A DNA stretch of 64,000 nt, taken from the NCBI GenBank assembly GCA_021462855.1, contig JAJTXQ010000014.1:168042-232041 (forward strand), read 5' to 3'. The DNA comes from Dehalococcoidia bacterium (GTDB taxonomy: Bacteria > Chloroflexota > Dehalococcoidia > DSTF01 > JACRBR01). Under the pieces are notes generated by a model, which was not told the origin of the DNA, did no database searches, and was given only the letters and a program-made list of their open reading frames with translations. A program made the translations under genes and the position numbers. Positions 25,738 through 34,599 of this stretch are shown piece after piece; the first letter of the stretch is position 1; each line of letters opens with the position of its first letter.

Positions 25738-27246
25738 GTGACCCACGAGCGAGGCAGCGCTGCCCACACGGCGCCCGTCGCCTCGGCCCGCGCCCACCTT
25801 CGAGCCTGTGTCGCCGCGGCGATCGCGGGGGTTGTCCTGCTCGTGGGCTGTGCCGGAGACGGCGGCGGCGTCGCCGACGGCGTGCGGCTCTCGCCGCTCG
25901 CCACGGAGGGTCGCTGGTTCGTCGATGCGGAGGGCAGGGTTGTGCAGCTGAGAGGCGTCAACGAGGTGTACAAGAGCCCGCCGTATTACCCGGCGGCGGA
26001 CGGCTTCGGGCGCGACGATGCGCGGTTTCTCGCCCGTCACGGGTTCAACACCGTGCGGCTGGGCGTCACGTTCGGTGCGCTGATGCCAGAGCCGGGCAGG
26101 ATCGACTCCAGCTACATCGATGGACTCGCGACCTCCGTGGCGGACATCACGGAGGAGGGCATGTACGTGTTGTTCGACTTCCACCAGGATGGGTACGCGC
26201 CGAAGTACAACGGTAACGGCTTCCCCGACTGGATGGCCATCGATGATGGGCTGGAGAACCCGCGCGACGCCGTGTTCCCGCTGTACTACATCCAGAACCC
26301 GGCAATGCAACGCGCGTGGGAGAGCTTCTGGGCCAACCGACCGGGTCCCGGAGGCGCCGGGCTCCAGGACCGCTTCATCGCCGGACTTACGGCCGTGGTG
26401 GAACGCTTCAGCGATGAGCCGGGAGTGCTTGGCTACGAAGCGATCAACGAGCCGTTCCCCGGGGCGGACTGGGGCGCGTGCATCACCGCCGAGGGATGCG
26501 CGGAAGTCGAGCAGGAACGTTTGGCGCCCTTCGCCCGGCGCGTCGAGGCGGCGGTGCGTGAAGTCACGCCCTCGCAGGGGATCTGGGTCGAGCCGTTCGT
26601 CCTGTTCAATTTCGGCCAGGGGCCGACGTCGCTCACCGGCACGGGCGGCGATGCGCTCCTGGCCGTACACTCCTACGCGCTGGACGCCGCCGGTGAAGCA
26701 GGGGTGGTCGACAACGCGGTGGCCGCGGCCGAGCGAGACGACAAGCCGGTGCTGGTCACGGAGTTCGGTGCGAGCGCAGAGCCGGCGCTCCTCGACCGGC
26801 TTGCAGATGGACTCGACCGGGGCATGCTCCCCTGGCTCTTCTGGGCCTACAACGAGAACATCATGAGCGGCCGATCGAGCGATGCCAGCCTCCAGTTGGT
26901 GAACGACCCGGACGCGTTCCGCGCCCTCGTGCGCCCGTATCCGAAGGCCCTCGCCGGCGTCCCCCGGAGCTTCAGTTACGACGCGGACACGCGCACCTTC
27001 GATCTGCGCTACGTCACCACCCGTGCTGACGGGAAGCGCGACACGGGCGAGATGGAGAGCGTGATCTTCGTACCAGCCCTGATCTATGGTAACGGCTACG
27101 AGGCCGACGTCGCCGGGGGCCGCGTGACTTCCGGGCCATGCGCGCAGGATGTCACGATCGTCAACGACCGTGATGTCGCCGAGGTGACGGTCCGCGTGAC
27201 GCCGGCCACGGACACTGAACGCGACTGCGCTGGCGACGGCGAGTAG
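25738..27246 (+). CDS. GH5 endoglycoceramidase-like lipoprotein
   Basis: 502 residues. A signal peptide with lipobox LVGC near residue 38 anchors it outside the membrane. The (beta/alpha)8 domain has VVQLRGVNEVYKSPP, VLFDFHQDGYAPKY, GYEAINEPFPG (acid/base Glu) and KPVLVTEFGAS (nucleophile Glu). The tail with FVPALIYGNGYEADVAGG is a beta-sandwich typical of endoglycoceramidases. Such enzymes release whole glycans from glycolipid ceramides; here a bacterial or dietary glycolipid is possible. GTG 25738 has GAGGAGG 7 bases upstream. It is divergent from the DUF2264 operon and about 55 bases before the URO-D-like gene. Confidence 0.85.
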   Translation: MTHERGSAAHTAPVASARAHLRACVAAAIAGVVLLVGCAGDGGGVADGVRLSPLATEGRWFVDAEGRVVQLRGVNEVYKSPPYYPAADGFGRDDARFLARHGFNTVRLGVTFGALMPEPGRIDSSYIDGLATSVADITEEGMYVLFDFHQDGYAPKYNGNGFPDWMAIDDGLENPRDAVFPLYYIQNPAMQRAWESFWANRPGPGGAGLQDRFIAGLTAVVERFSDEPGVLGYEAINEPFPGADWGACITAEGCAEVEQERLAPFARRVEAAVREVTPSQGIWVEPFVLFNFGQGPTSLTGTGGDALLAVHSYALDAAGEAGVVDNAVAAAERDDKPVLVTEFGASAEPALLDRLADGLDRGMLPWLFWAYNENIMSGRSSDASLQLVNDPDAFRALVRPYPKALAGVPRSFSYDADTRTFDLRYVTTRADGKRDTGEMESVIFVPALIYGNGYEADVAGGRVTSGPCAQDVTIVNDRDVAEVTVRVTPATDTERDCAGDGE

Positions 27247-27300
27247 CCGCGCCGGCTGGCGCAGTCCGCGGGTCATGGCTGGAATTTGGGAGGCGCGTGC

Positions 27301-28296
27301 ATGCCCACGATGACGAAACGCGATCGCGTCCGCGCCACGATTGCAGGCGAGCCGACCGACCGGCCCCCGTTCGCGCTGTGGGGGCATGACTTTCTGCGAG
27401 AATGGTCGCCCGAAGACCTCGTCGCGCAGACGCTCGAGGCCTACCGCGCCGACGGCTGGGACATCATCAAGTTCAATCCACGCTGGACGTACTTCGCGGA
27501 ACATTGGGGAAACACGTATGAACGTCCGACCGAACAACGCATGCCGCGCCTCCGGACGGCAGTCGTCCATTCGACTCGCGATCTCGCCAACCTGGCACCC
27601 GTCGACGGACGATCAGGCGTGTTCGCGGAGCACCTGGTGGCGTTGCGGGCAATCATTGATGCGGTCGGCCAAGAGGTCGATGTTGTCCAGACGATCTTCT
27701 CGCCGCTGGCCGTTGCCGGGTTGCTCTGCGGTCCGGATGCGGGCGTGCGACAACTCGCCGCGGAGGACCCGGCTGCTGCGCACCACGCGCTCGCGGCCCT
27801 CACCGTAACACTCATCGAATACGCCCGGGCGTCGCTCGCGGCCGGCGCCAGCGGCATCTTCTACGCGCCGCTGTTCTGGGCGAGCTACGACGTCAGCGAC
27901 GATGCATTCTACGCGGAGTTTGGCCGCCGTTACGATCTCCAGGTGCTCGATGCGGTGCGCGACGCACCATGGAACATCCTGCACGTCTGCCGTGACCACA
28001 ACATGCTGTACGCGTTGTTGGACTATCCGGTGGCGGCGTTCAACTGGGCCGACCGCGGCGATGGTAATCCTACGCTTGCGGACGCGCGCAGTCGCAGCGC
28101 CAAGGCGATGATGGGCGGCATCGATCATGCTCGCCTGCACACCATGACACCGGAGGAGGTCCGCGCGCAGGCACGAGCGACCATCGCGATTGGCAGGGGC
28201 GTGTTCGTCACAGGAGGGTGTGGCGTTCCGCCACAGACGCCACAGGCGAACCGGGACGCGCTCCGGGCAGTCTGCGAGGAAGCAGCCTCGGGGTGA
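27301..28296 (+). CDS. Uroporphyrinogen decarboxylase-family (URO-D) protein
   Basis: 331 residues of the URO-D/MtaA superfamily TIM barrel: TKRDRVRATIAGEPTDRPPF at the N-terminus, DGWDIIKFNPRW, VVQTIFSPLAVAG and ILHVCRDHNMLYALLDYPVAAFNW. True HemE motifs are not clear, and members beside catabolic genes are usually corrinoid-linked methyltransferases or uncharacterised. I see no Cys/His zinc triad of MtaA type beyond HVC, so the reaction is open. ATG 27301 has GGGAGG 7 bases upstream. It ends about 220 bases before the integrated element. Confidence 0.75.
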   Translation: MPTMTKRDRVRATIAGEPTDRPPFALWGHDFLREWSPEDLVAQTLEAYRADGWDIIKFNPRWTYFAEHWGNTYERPTEQRMPRLRTAVVHSTRDLANLAPVDGRSGVFAEHLVALRAIIDAVGQEVDVVQTIFSPLAVAGLLCGPDAGVRQLAAEDPAAAHHALAALTVTLIEYARASLAAGASGIFYAPLFWASYDVSDDAFYAEFGRRYDLQVLDAVRDAPWNILHVCRDHNMLYALLDYPVAAFNWADRGDGNPTLADARSRSAKAMMGGIDHARLHTMTPEEVRAQARATIAIGRGVFVTGGCGVPPQTPQANRDALRAVCEEAASG

Positions 28297-28517
28297 TCAA
28301 CGATGGATTGGCGCCACGCCCGGACGATTCATCGCCACCGCTGCGGCGGCCGTGCGGGCTCGCCCGTGCGTGTGGAATGCGACCGCCACGAACGGCGCCG
28401 GCCGGCGCTGGGCAGCCGATCGAGAACACCGTACGGTGACGTGGCCGTATGGTGACGTGGAAGGAATCGCCGGACACAGAGCGGGCTCTCAGGGGGGCCG
28501 TTCCAGATTCAAAACAG

Positions 28518-28562
28518 TGGCACGGGTGGAGGGACTCGAACCCCCGACCGGCGGTTTTGGAG
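28518..28562 (-). repeat. attL: 45-bp direct repeat, tRNA-Trp 3' fragment
   Basis: Identical to 43605-43649. It holds the tRNA-Trp sequence from anticodon-loop position 32 to the encoded CCA, without the 5' half. About 10 bases further out, TTCCAGATTC is also shared with the right side. Confidence 0.92.
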
Positions 28563-28669
28563 CTAGGGAACGAACGGTTATCGCCGTGCATAACCGTGTT
28601 CGCGTGAGTCGTTGACACGTCGAGGCGGCGAAAGTTGGTTACGCCCGGGCATATCAAGTTATGCTAGTC

Positions 28670-28688
28670 GCTGACTCGGCTGCTGACT
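28670..28688 (+). repeat. Paired GCTGACT repeats, left end (candidate integrase arm sites)
   Basis: GCTGACT at 28670-28676 and 28682-28688, a 12-bp period. The same pair with the same spacing and orientation occurs at 43528-43546 near the other end. Confidence 0.55.
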
Positions 28689-28862
28689 GCGACAGTGGCG
28701 GCGACATCGGCCGAGTCTTCTAGTGGCAAGTCATGTACGACGAGCCACGACCATCATCCAGAGCGGACGAGAGCAACGGGCTCGAAGACTCCGCAGCAAC
28801 CGGCTCCACGGCACGGTGCTAACGCCCGCCGAGCGACAAGCTCGGAACGATGAGGAGGAACG

Positions 28863-29201
28863 ATGAACCAGTCCATTTCCGTACTGCACCCTGATTCTGC
28901 GGTATCCCGCGCCCGCGCCCTCGGTTGGGCAGTCTCGCCCGGGGAACGGCGTGGCCGTGCGCGTCTGCCACGCGGCAAGGAACTAATCGACCGTTACCCG
29001 AGCCTGTACGGCCCGCTGGCCGAGGTGTGCCTATGCGACGAGGACGACTGCACCACAGTTCGGAGTTTCGATGGTCACCTTTGCGGAGATTGCGGTCAGG
29101 GCTTCGACGACCAGCGGAACTGCTACGGCTGCGACTACGACGAAGACGACGACGGCAACCTGTCGCTCCGCGACGACGACGGCCACGGGTTGCACGGGTA
29201 G
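28863..29201 (+). CDS. Small Cys-rich hypothetical protein
   Basis: 112 residues, not recognised. The middle is Cys-rich (CLCDEDDC, CGDCGQGF, CYGCDYDE), suggesting two zinc knuckles, and the C-terminus is very acidic (YDEDDDGN, LRDDDGHG). ATG 28863 has AGGAGG 5 bases upstream, a strong start. It is the first gene inside the element's left end. The acidic tail could be a DNA mimic, but this is only a guess. Confidence 0.65.
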   Translation: MNQSISVLHPDSAVSRARALGWAVSPGERRGRARLPRGKELIDRYPSLYGPLAEVCLCDEDDCTTVRSFDGHLCGDCGQGFDDQRNCYGCDYDEDDDGNLSLRDDDGHGLHG

Positions 29202-29284
29202 CTTCCCACATGCGTCAGACAATAGTTGTGGCCCCCGACTCGGTCTGGACGAATCCACACGACCCTGCACAGGAGCGCACGAAC

Positions 29285-29509
29285 ATGCACTACGCGAAGA
29301 CGGGCACCGTATGGGACTTCGTCGATGCGGGCACAGTCGTGGTCGTCTTCATTGACACAGGCGACGGGCTCGAAGTCGTCCATGCTGATGGCAACCTGTG
29401 GAGAAGGGCCATCGAACTATGTGGGCCGCTGCGCTCCGTGACCATCGAGTACGAGGCCACGGATTGGGGCGGGCTCGCTCGATTTACGCCGCTCGACGGT
29501 TCCTGCTAA
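29285..29509 (+). CDS. Small hypothetical protein
   Basis: 74 residues beginning MHYAKTGTVWDFVDAGTVVVVF, a compact beta-rich sequence (HADGNLWRRAIELCGPL). ATG 29285 has CAGGAG 9 bases upstream; an in-frame ATG near 29210 has none. No family recognised. It is probably co-transcribed with the Cys-rich gene before it. Confidence 0.5.
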   Translation: MHYAKTGTVWDFVDAGTVVVVFIDTGDGLEVVHADGNLWRRAIELCGPLRSVTIEYEATDWGGLARFTPLDGSC

Positions 29510-29603
29510 CCCCCGTGGTGCCGCACGGCGTACCTTTCCGCGATGTCCGTTCCGCACGTTGAAGCTGCGAGGCGTGTCCAGTTCTCTCTACACTGAAGGC
29601 ACG

Positions 29604-30020
29604 ATGATTGACGTACAGAGCATAGATTGGGCGAATGTGCCCCGACGTTGGCGTAAGCCGACCACCCAATGGGCGCGGTCGGTTCGTCGTCGCTGGCACC
29701 ACGAGCCACTGACAACCAGCCGCTGCACCTGTGGCGACGAGTTCACGAGCCCCGACGACCACCTGAAGCATCAGCGGGGGTTCGGGAGAGTCTGGGGCCG
29801 CGTCCGCTTCAGTACCCGGGAGGATGGCGAGAAGGTCGCCGTTCCGCTCGCCGGTCACGTCCTGCGGCACACGCCGTCGAAGGAGCGCGGCTGGTCGGCG
29901 GTGCGATGTCGGTGCGGCTGGTCGTCGGTGTCTAAACGACTTCGCCGACCCGGGCCCGCTGCGAGAGAACATGTGAGAGCGGTTGTGCGGCAGCGCGTCG
30001 GGCTCGACGCCGCTACTTGA
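29604..30020 (+). CDS. Hypothetical zinc-finger-like protein
   Basis: 138 residues beginning MIDVQSIDWANVPRRW. A CTCGDEFTSPDDHLKHQRG segment near residue 41 has the spacing of a Cys2His2 finger, and a second CRCGWSS motif lies near residue 103. The protein is strongly basic, which fits nucleic-acid binding. ATG 29604 has GAAGG upstream; an earlier ATG at 29559 lacks one. It is convergent with the RepA-like gene across a repeat-rich stretch. Function unknown. Confidence 0.6.
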   Translation: MIDVQSIDWANVPRRWRKPTTQWARSVRRRWHHEPLTTSRCTCGDEFTSPDDHLKHQRGFGRVWGRVRFSTREDGEKVAVPLAGHVLRHTPSKERGWSAVRCRCGWSSVSKRLRRPGPAAREHVRAVVRQRVGLDAAT

Positions 30021-30099
30021 TGACGCGCCCCGGGGAGAGGGGCGGGGGGCCAGCACTCGACGCTTCGCCGACAGACACAGCACTCGGTAGGTTCGCGAA

Positions 30100-30275
30100 A
30101 TATTTTCTGATTTCGATTCCGAGTGGGATAGAACTAATTAGAACGTCGAATGACCTTCGATTGTCCCTCCGCACCACACTTCACTGCTCCACCCCTAGAG
30201 GGGTGTGGAGCGAAGTGAAGCAATGTGGCGAATTACTCCAACGCTTCATGGAGTGCTCTGAAGTGATTGGAGTAA
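30100..30275. repeat. AT-rich inverted-repeat cluster between convergent genes
   Basis: GCTCCAC (30186-30192) pairs with GTGGAGC (30205-30211), with CCCC/GGGG inside. TTACTCCAA (30233-30241) pairs with TTGGAGTAA (30267-30275). Related words (GAAGTGA, GGAGTG, GGAGC) recur four or more times. The region is markedly AT-richer than its surroundings. It may serve as a bidirectional terminator, an origin or an operator for the RepA-like ATPase gene, whose 3' end it overlaps. Confidence 0.5.
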
Positions 30276-31700
30276 CCCGGCACCTGTCATCGAGACCGTG
30301 TAGCGCGGTCGTGACTGCGAACCATCCGCCTCGACATGTCCATGCTCGACGAGTCGCGCTCGGGCCCGGTTGAACGCGCTCTCGCTCATGCCGTTACGCT
30401 GCTGAACCTTCTCCTTCCATTCGCCGTTGGTGGCCCCTGAGCCGCCGAACTCGTCAGACAGCGCGGCAAGCACTGCCGTCTCTAGCGGCGTCAGTCCACC
30501 AGCTTGTACTGTCGGTGAAGCGAGGTCGAACACCATCGACGAACCACCGGAGGGAGTTGAGACCTCGCGAGGTGTCAGGTGAATGTCGTCGAACTCCGCT
30601 GCATCCTTCTGTTTGTCGCATGAAAGAACGACCAACTCGCCCGACTCCTTCAAGTGCAGAACTGTGGATGCAGCACCTTCGATGGACGACGACCCACGGA
30701 TGCCCTTCGTACCTTTCGTCTCGTGGTGAAGAACCATGACCGTCGCGCTCGTGTACGTTCGGAGCGTCTCCAACGTCTGGATGAACTGCCCCATGTCCTT
30801 CGCGCTGTTCTCCTCGCCGCCAACCGTTGTCCGATGGAGCGTGTCTACGACGATGAGCCTGACCGGGACAGGTAACGCCAACGCGCCTTCTAGGAGCCCC
30901 ATGCCGCCTTCGGCGTTCAGGAGTTGAATGGCCCCTCCGTGACGGAACCGTCCGTTCTCGGCTGACGACAGGTTTCTGTCTGCCTTCCACGCAGCCACGC
31001 GCTGCCCGAATGGCGCACCACCACCCTCGGCGGCGATGTATGCGACGACGCCGGGTTTGACCTCCCTCCCCATCCACTGTGTCCCGTAGGCAATGCTCAA
31101 TGCGAAGTCGAGGGCGACGAACGACTTGCCGACACCCGGTGCGCCGTACAGGACGACGAGGCTGTCCTCGGGAACGATGCCTTCGATGAGCCATTCCTGC
31201 GGCGGAAGGTTCATCAGCGTTGACTCGTCCGCGAAACGGTAGTGTTTTCGTCGTGGCTCGCCGTCCATGCGAACGGCGGCGTCGCGCAGCATCTTCAGCC
31301 GAAGCTCGCCGACATCGATGCCGATGCCCTGCAACCCTTCCAGCGCGTTCGCGTACCGCGTTCTGTCCGTTGCTGCTGACTCTCGGAGCATCGAGAGGTT
31401 GTCGGGATGTTCCATGAGCGCGGTGAAGTACACGTTCTCCGACAGGTCGCCGCGCTGTAACGCCGGGACAAGCTCGGCGGCGTAGGCGACCGCGCCCTGC
31501 GGATACGAGAGTTCGAGGCGTCGCTTCTCGATGCGATTGCGGAGAAGACGGCCACGCGTCGCGTCAGACCGCTCGTAGTTCCGCATGAAGCCTTCGGCAT
31601 GGTCGAGTGGCATCGTGGCGACGGACTCGATGCTCTCGACGCTCTCCCATGCCTCCCAGATGTCGAAGGGTCTTGTCACTAACGCTGTCTGCTCGTCCAT
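30246..31700 (-). CDS. RepA-like AAA (RecA-fold) ATPase with C-terminal winged helix
   Basis: 484 residues. The first 150 are helical and of unknown role. The ATPase core has WLIEGIVPEDSLVVLYGAPG with Walker A GAPGVGKS, VAYIAAEGGG, Walker B RLIVVDTLHRT, TVMVLHHETKGTKGIRGSSS and VLSCDKQKDA, as in RSF1010-RepA/AAA_25 proteins that unwind plasmid or phage DNA. The last 80 residues look like a winged helix (SESAFNRARARLVEHGHVE). ATG 31700 has GAGGAGG 5 bases upstream. It probably supports replication of the excised element. Confidence 0.82.
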   Translation of the reverse strand: MDEQTALVTRPFDIWEAWESVESIESVATMPLDHAEGFMRNYERSDATRGRLLRNRIEKRRLELSYPQGAVAYAAELVPALQRGDLSENVYFTALMEHPDNLSMLRESAATDRTRYANALEGLQGIGIDVGELRLKMLRDAAVRMDGEPRRKHYRFADESTLMNLPPQEWLIEGIVPEDSLVVLYGAPGVGKSFVALDFALSIAYGTQWMGREVKPGVVAYIAAEGGGAPFGQRVAAWKADRNLSSAENGRFRHGGAIQLLNAEGGMGLLEGALALPVPVRLIVVDTLHRTTVGGEENSAKDMGQFIQTLETLRTYTSATVMVLHHETKGTKGIRGSSSIEGAASTVLHLKESGELVVLSCDKQKDAAEFDDIHLTPREVSTPSGGSSMVFDLASPTVQAGGLTPLETAVLAALSDEFGGSGATNGEWKEKVQQRNGMSESAFNRARARLVEHGHVEADGSQSRPRYTVSMTGAGLLQSLQSTP

Positions 31701-31843
31701 CTTGTCCTCCTCGTCGCGTATAAACGCGACCTGAAAGTTCAAGAGCCCCTCCGTTACCTAAGGGGCTCTCACCTACCGATTTTCTTGCCCGGTGTGCCCG
31801 GGCTGGCCACTGTCCTGCATTTCCGCCTAGCATCGTTCAACCA

Positions 31844-32968
31844 TCAACCTTCCGCGAGCAACCTGTCGATGGCCTCGGTTGCTTGCTGCTGCATGTCCGG
31901 GAAGGCGTGTAGGTAGGTGTCGAGTGTCGTCGATGCGCGGCTGTGGCCGAGCATGGTCTGGATGACCTTCACATGGACGTTCTGCGCGGCCATGAGAGAC
32001 GCAGCCGTGTGCCGAAGGTCATGGAACCGAATCCGGCTCAGTCCTGCCCGTTTGAGCAGCGGGTAGTAGTGGCGGTTCCGAAGATTGTCCGAGTCGATGG
32101 GCCCGCCCTTCGGGGTCACGAAGACGAAGCCCGAGTCTTCCCATGCTGGCCCGAGTCGGAGGCGTTCCGTTGCCTGTGCGACCTTGTGTCGTCGTAACGC
32201 GGCAATGGCGACTGCCGTGATGGAGACCTTGCGCCGCGAACCACTCGTCTTCGGTTCCGCGACGACGAGCCCTTCTGGTGTCTGCTGTAACGTCCCTCGC
32301 ACCATCACCGTGCCGCCTTCGAGGTCAACGTCCTGCCATTTCAGCGCAAGCAGTTCGCCCTGCCGCATCCCGGTCGTGATGGCGAGGACGTAGACGCTCT
32401 CCAACCGGTCACCAGACACCGCCGCTATGAACTCCCGCGCCTCCTCCGGGGTGAAAGTCTGCATTTCGCGGCGGGCGATACGCGGTGCATCCACGAGGTC
32501 GGTGACGTTCCTGCCGACGAGCGACCAGCGAAGTGCTTGCTTCAGCGCCTTGTGCAGACAGGCGTGGATGTGATGCACGGTCGTCGGCGACAACCCGGCG
32601 GCATGACGGTCGGCGTATAAACGCTGGACGTGCTGCGGCGTCAGATGTGCGAGGCGGATGCGCCCGAGCATCGGCACGATGTGCCGGTTCACGTAAGACT
32701 CGTAACGGTCGTAGGTGTTCGGGCGCACTGACTGCTTGATGGTGGCGAGCCACTCCGCGAGGTAGCGCCCGACTGTGATGCGCTCGTCAGCCAGAGGCAA
32801 GCCCTCACGGGACTTCTTCAGGACTTCGAGGAGCTTGTCGCCTGCCTCCTTCCGAGTCCGGTGGGTGGACGTTCGTCGTCTGCCATCCGGGAGCATGATG
32901 ACGGCGCACCACTGGCCGTCCTGCTTCCGTTGAAAGATGGAACCTTCACCGTTTCCGCGCTTCCCCAT
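31844..32968 (-). CDS. int: Tyrosine recombinase / site-specific integrase
   Basis: 374 residues. The N-terminal arm-binding domain (MGKRGNGEGSIFQRKQDGQW) is followed by a SAM-like core-binding domain (TVGRYLAEWLATIKQSVRP) and the catalytic domain: Arg in ITTGMRQGELLALKW, Lys in EPKTSGSRRKVS, HDLRHTAAS, MLGHSRASTTLDTY with the nucleophile Tyr. All catalytic residues are present. ATG 32968 has GAGGAGG upstream. It would catalyse integration and excision at the tRNA-Trp repeats. Its N-terminal domain would use the GCTGACT pairs if those are arm sites. Confidence 0.95.
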   Translation of the reverse strand: MGKRGNGEGSIFQRKQDGQWCAVIMLPDGRRRTSTHRTRKEAGDKLLEVLKKSREGLPLADERITVGRYLAEWLATIKQSVRPNTYDRYESYVNRHIVPMLGRIRLAHLTPQHVQRLYADRHAAGLSPTTVHHIHACLHKALKQALRWSLVGRNVTDLVDAPRIARREMQTFTPEEAREFIAAVSGDRLESVYVLAITTGMRQGELLALKWQDVDLEGGTVMVRGTLQQTPEGLVVAEPKTSGSRRKVSITAVAIAALRRHKVAQATERLRLGPAWEDSGFVFVTPKGGPIDSDNLRNRHYYPLLKRAGLSRIRFHDLRHTAASLMAAQNVHVKVIQTMLGHSRASTTLDTYLHAFPDMQQQATEAIDRLLAEG

Positions 32969-33860
32969 GAGTACCTCCTCGGGGTCGCGCATCCCTGCGT
33001 CGTGCTAACCGCTCCTTCTTCCGTCTGTACGTATCTGAAGCTCGCGCCTGTGCGCCGAATTTCCGGCAAGACTCCTTGTTGCAGTAGTTCCGCTCTCCGG
33101 CGCGAGGCTTGCGAGGTGGAACGTAGGGAGAGCCGCAGTGCGAGCAGACCGCGAGTTCCTGTCCGCTGACGGTAGACATGAGTTGAACGGCAATCGCAGC
33201 GAACAACCCTGCGGCGGGAAACGTCGTGATGCCGAGGGAGATGTCTGGCTCCGACTGCCACCACCTGAATCGAATCCCAACGCCGCCCACAGCCAGCCAA
33301 CGCTCGATGACCAGTGCGAGTTCGCTCCTGCCTATTCCAACCCAATCCGTGCCATCAGCCGAAAGCGAGCGCCGGTCGGACTCGGCGAGTCGCCGCAGGG
33401 TGAAAGGTTGCGACTCGGAGAACTTGTAGAGGGAGCGCCAGTTGGAGGCGTCGCCCACGTCGCCGCGCCGGAGCGCATCTGCGAGAAGCAGCGTCGCTCG
33501 TGCGACCTCCGCGTATCGCCGCCACACCGCAACGGGACTGCGAACGTGGCCTGTGCCGAATCCGAGCGGGTCGCAGATTCCCTTCCCGCTTTGGACGAGG
33601 TGCAGCGTCGGCTCGCGATGCTTGCACACCAGCAGCAACCCGTGGCTCGTCGCGTAGTCGGCGATGGCGGCATCGTCGGCGTCGGCGAGTCGGATGAAGT
33701 CATCGAGCAACCCTTCGCGCTCGTCCTGAAGTGTCCGCAAGTCCGCGTCTCGACAGACCAATTCGCGGTTCCGAACCACGACCTGCGAGGCGACATACCA
33801 GCCTCCCGAGTCGGTCGGGACGGGGAGCGAAGTCCTTGACGAAGGCTTCCGGGCTGTCAT
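32946..33860 (-). CDS. Hypothetical protein with C-terminal C4 zinc finger
   Basis: 304 residues, no confident family. The N-terminal 220 residues are mixed alpha/beta (WRRYAEVARATLLLADALR). The C-terminal part has CSHCGSPYVPP and NYCNKESC, a four-Cys zinc finger, then a basic tail (RRKKERLARRR). The finger resembles the CGNR/ABATE type by spacing only. The gene overlaps the integrase start by 23 bases, so the two are co-expressed, suggesting a regulator or helper of integration. It lies divergent from the excisionase-like gene. Confidence 0.65.
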   Translation of the reverse strand: MTARKPSSRTSLPVPTDSGGWYVASQVVVRNRELVCRDADLRTLQDEREGLLDDFIRLADADDAAIADYATSHGLLLVCKHREPTLHLVQSGKGICDPLGFGTGHVRSPVAVWRRYAEVARATLLLADALRRGDVGDASNWRSLYKFSESQPFTLRRLAESDRRSLSADGTDWVGIGRSELALVIERWLAVGGVGIRFRWWQSEPDISLGITTFPAAGLFAAIAVQLMSTVSGQELAVCSHCGSPYVPPRKPRAGERNYCNKESCRKFGAQARASDTYRRKKERLARRRDARPRGGTHGEARKR

Positions 33861-33958
33861 CGCTCAAATCATACTCAACTGGTACACTGCGGTGCAAGGG
33901 CGGGCAAGTACGCCCACGACGAGGACGGAAGGAGTTCATGAGGAAGGAGGTGATGTAC

Positions 33959-34159
33959 ATGGCAGATGAACTTCTCCTGACGGTGGGCGAGTGCGCCCGG
34001 CGACTAGGCTTCGGCAAGTCGCTGGTGTACCGCTTCATCCGGCGAGGCGAGCTTCGCTCGCTCCGCATCGGAGGCGCGAGACGGGTGCTGGTCGCGGAAC
34101 TCGACGAGTTCGTGACGCGGCTCCGCGAGCGCCGGGACGAGGAAGCCGTCGTCGTCTGA
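33959..34159 (+). CDS. xis: Excisionase-like helix-turn-helix DNA-binding protein
   Basis: 66 residues matching the excisionase/MerR-type winged helix: LLLTVGECARRLGFGKSLVYRFIRRGELRSLRIG, then RRVLVAELDEFVTRL. Preceded by AAGGAGGTGAT, a near-perfect anti-16S match, 8 bases before ATG 33959; an in-frame ATG at 33953 is too close to it. TACACT at about 33882 may be its -10 box. Divergent from the integrase pair, as expected for a direction-control protein. Xis is inferred from fold, size and context. Confidence 0.75.
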   Translation: MADELLLTVGECARRLGFGKSLVYRFIRRGELRSLRIGGARRVLVAELDEFVTRLRERRDEEAVVV

Positions 34160-34188
34160 CGGTCGGCACTAGACGGAAGGAACCGCAC

Positions 34189-34587
34189 ATGGCAATCAAG
34201 GATGAAACCGCCACAACGACACACGATGGAGCGCCGTCCGGGTTGGACGACAATCTTCACGGCCCCATCACCATCACCTACTCCCCCGAGCAACTCGAAG
34301 AACTACGTCGCCTCGATGACGAGCGCGCCCTCTGGGCCGACGCAATCGATGCCGAGGAGATGAATCAACTCCACGCGCCGGAGACGTTCAATCCGCTGCG
34401 CCTGCGCTACTGCATAGAGCGACTCGCGGAAGTGATGTCACGCCACTGGTACGCCACGGCGTCGCCTATCAGGATGGCGACGATGGCGGCGGCGCGAGAC
34501 GAGTACGTCCGCATGGCGGAACTGTCGCGGCAGCGGAGCCTCGCGAGGGATGAACGCTACACGCGACGTGGTGCGGGCCCGCTGTAG
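34189..34587 (+). CDS. Hypothetical protein
   Basis: 132 residues, largely helical and charged, beginning MAIKDETATTTHDG and containing YSPEQLEELRRLDDERALW. ATG 34189 has GGAAGGA 7-8 bases upstream. It follows the excisionase-like gene by 29 bases on the same strand. No family recognised and no Cys motif or membrane segment seen. Confidence 0.6.
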   Translation: MAIKDETATTTHDGAPSGLDDNLHGPITITYSPEQLEELRRLDDERALWADAIDAEEMNQLHAPETFNPLRLRYCIERLAEVMSRHWYATASPIRMATMAAARDEYVRMAELSRQRSLARDERYTRRGAGPL

Positions 34588-34599
34588 CTGCTTACGTCC

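Larger units (their letters stand above)
28297..28862 (+). other. Intergenic region spanning the left element boundary
   Basis: No supportable gene in about 565 bases. It holds the 45-bp att repeat (28518-28562), a half-copy of the tRNA downstream hairpin sequence (around 28494-28510), the paired GCTGACT repeats (28670-28688), and the ribosome-binding site of the first element gene. Sequence before 28518 is host flank. Confidence 0.6.

Noticed and set aside
25690-27570. 626-codon minus-strand open frame
   Set aside because: It is antisense to the GH5 gene, which has a signal peptide, catalytic motifs and a ribosome-binding site. The antisense product has no motif.
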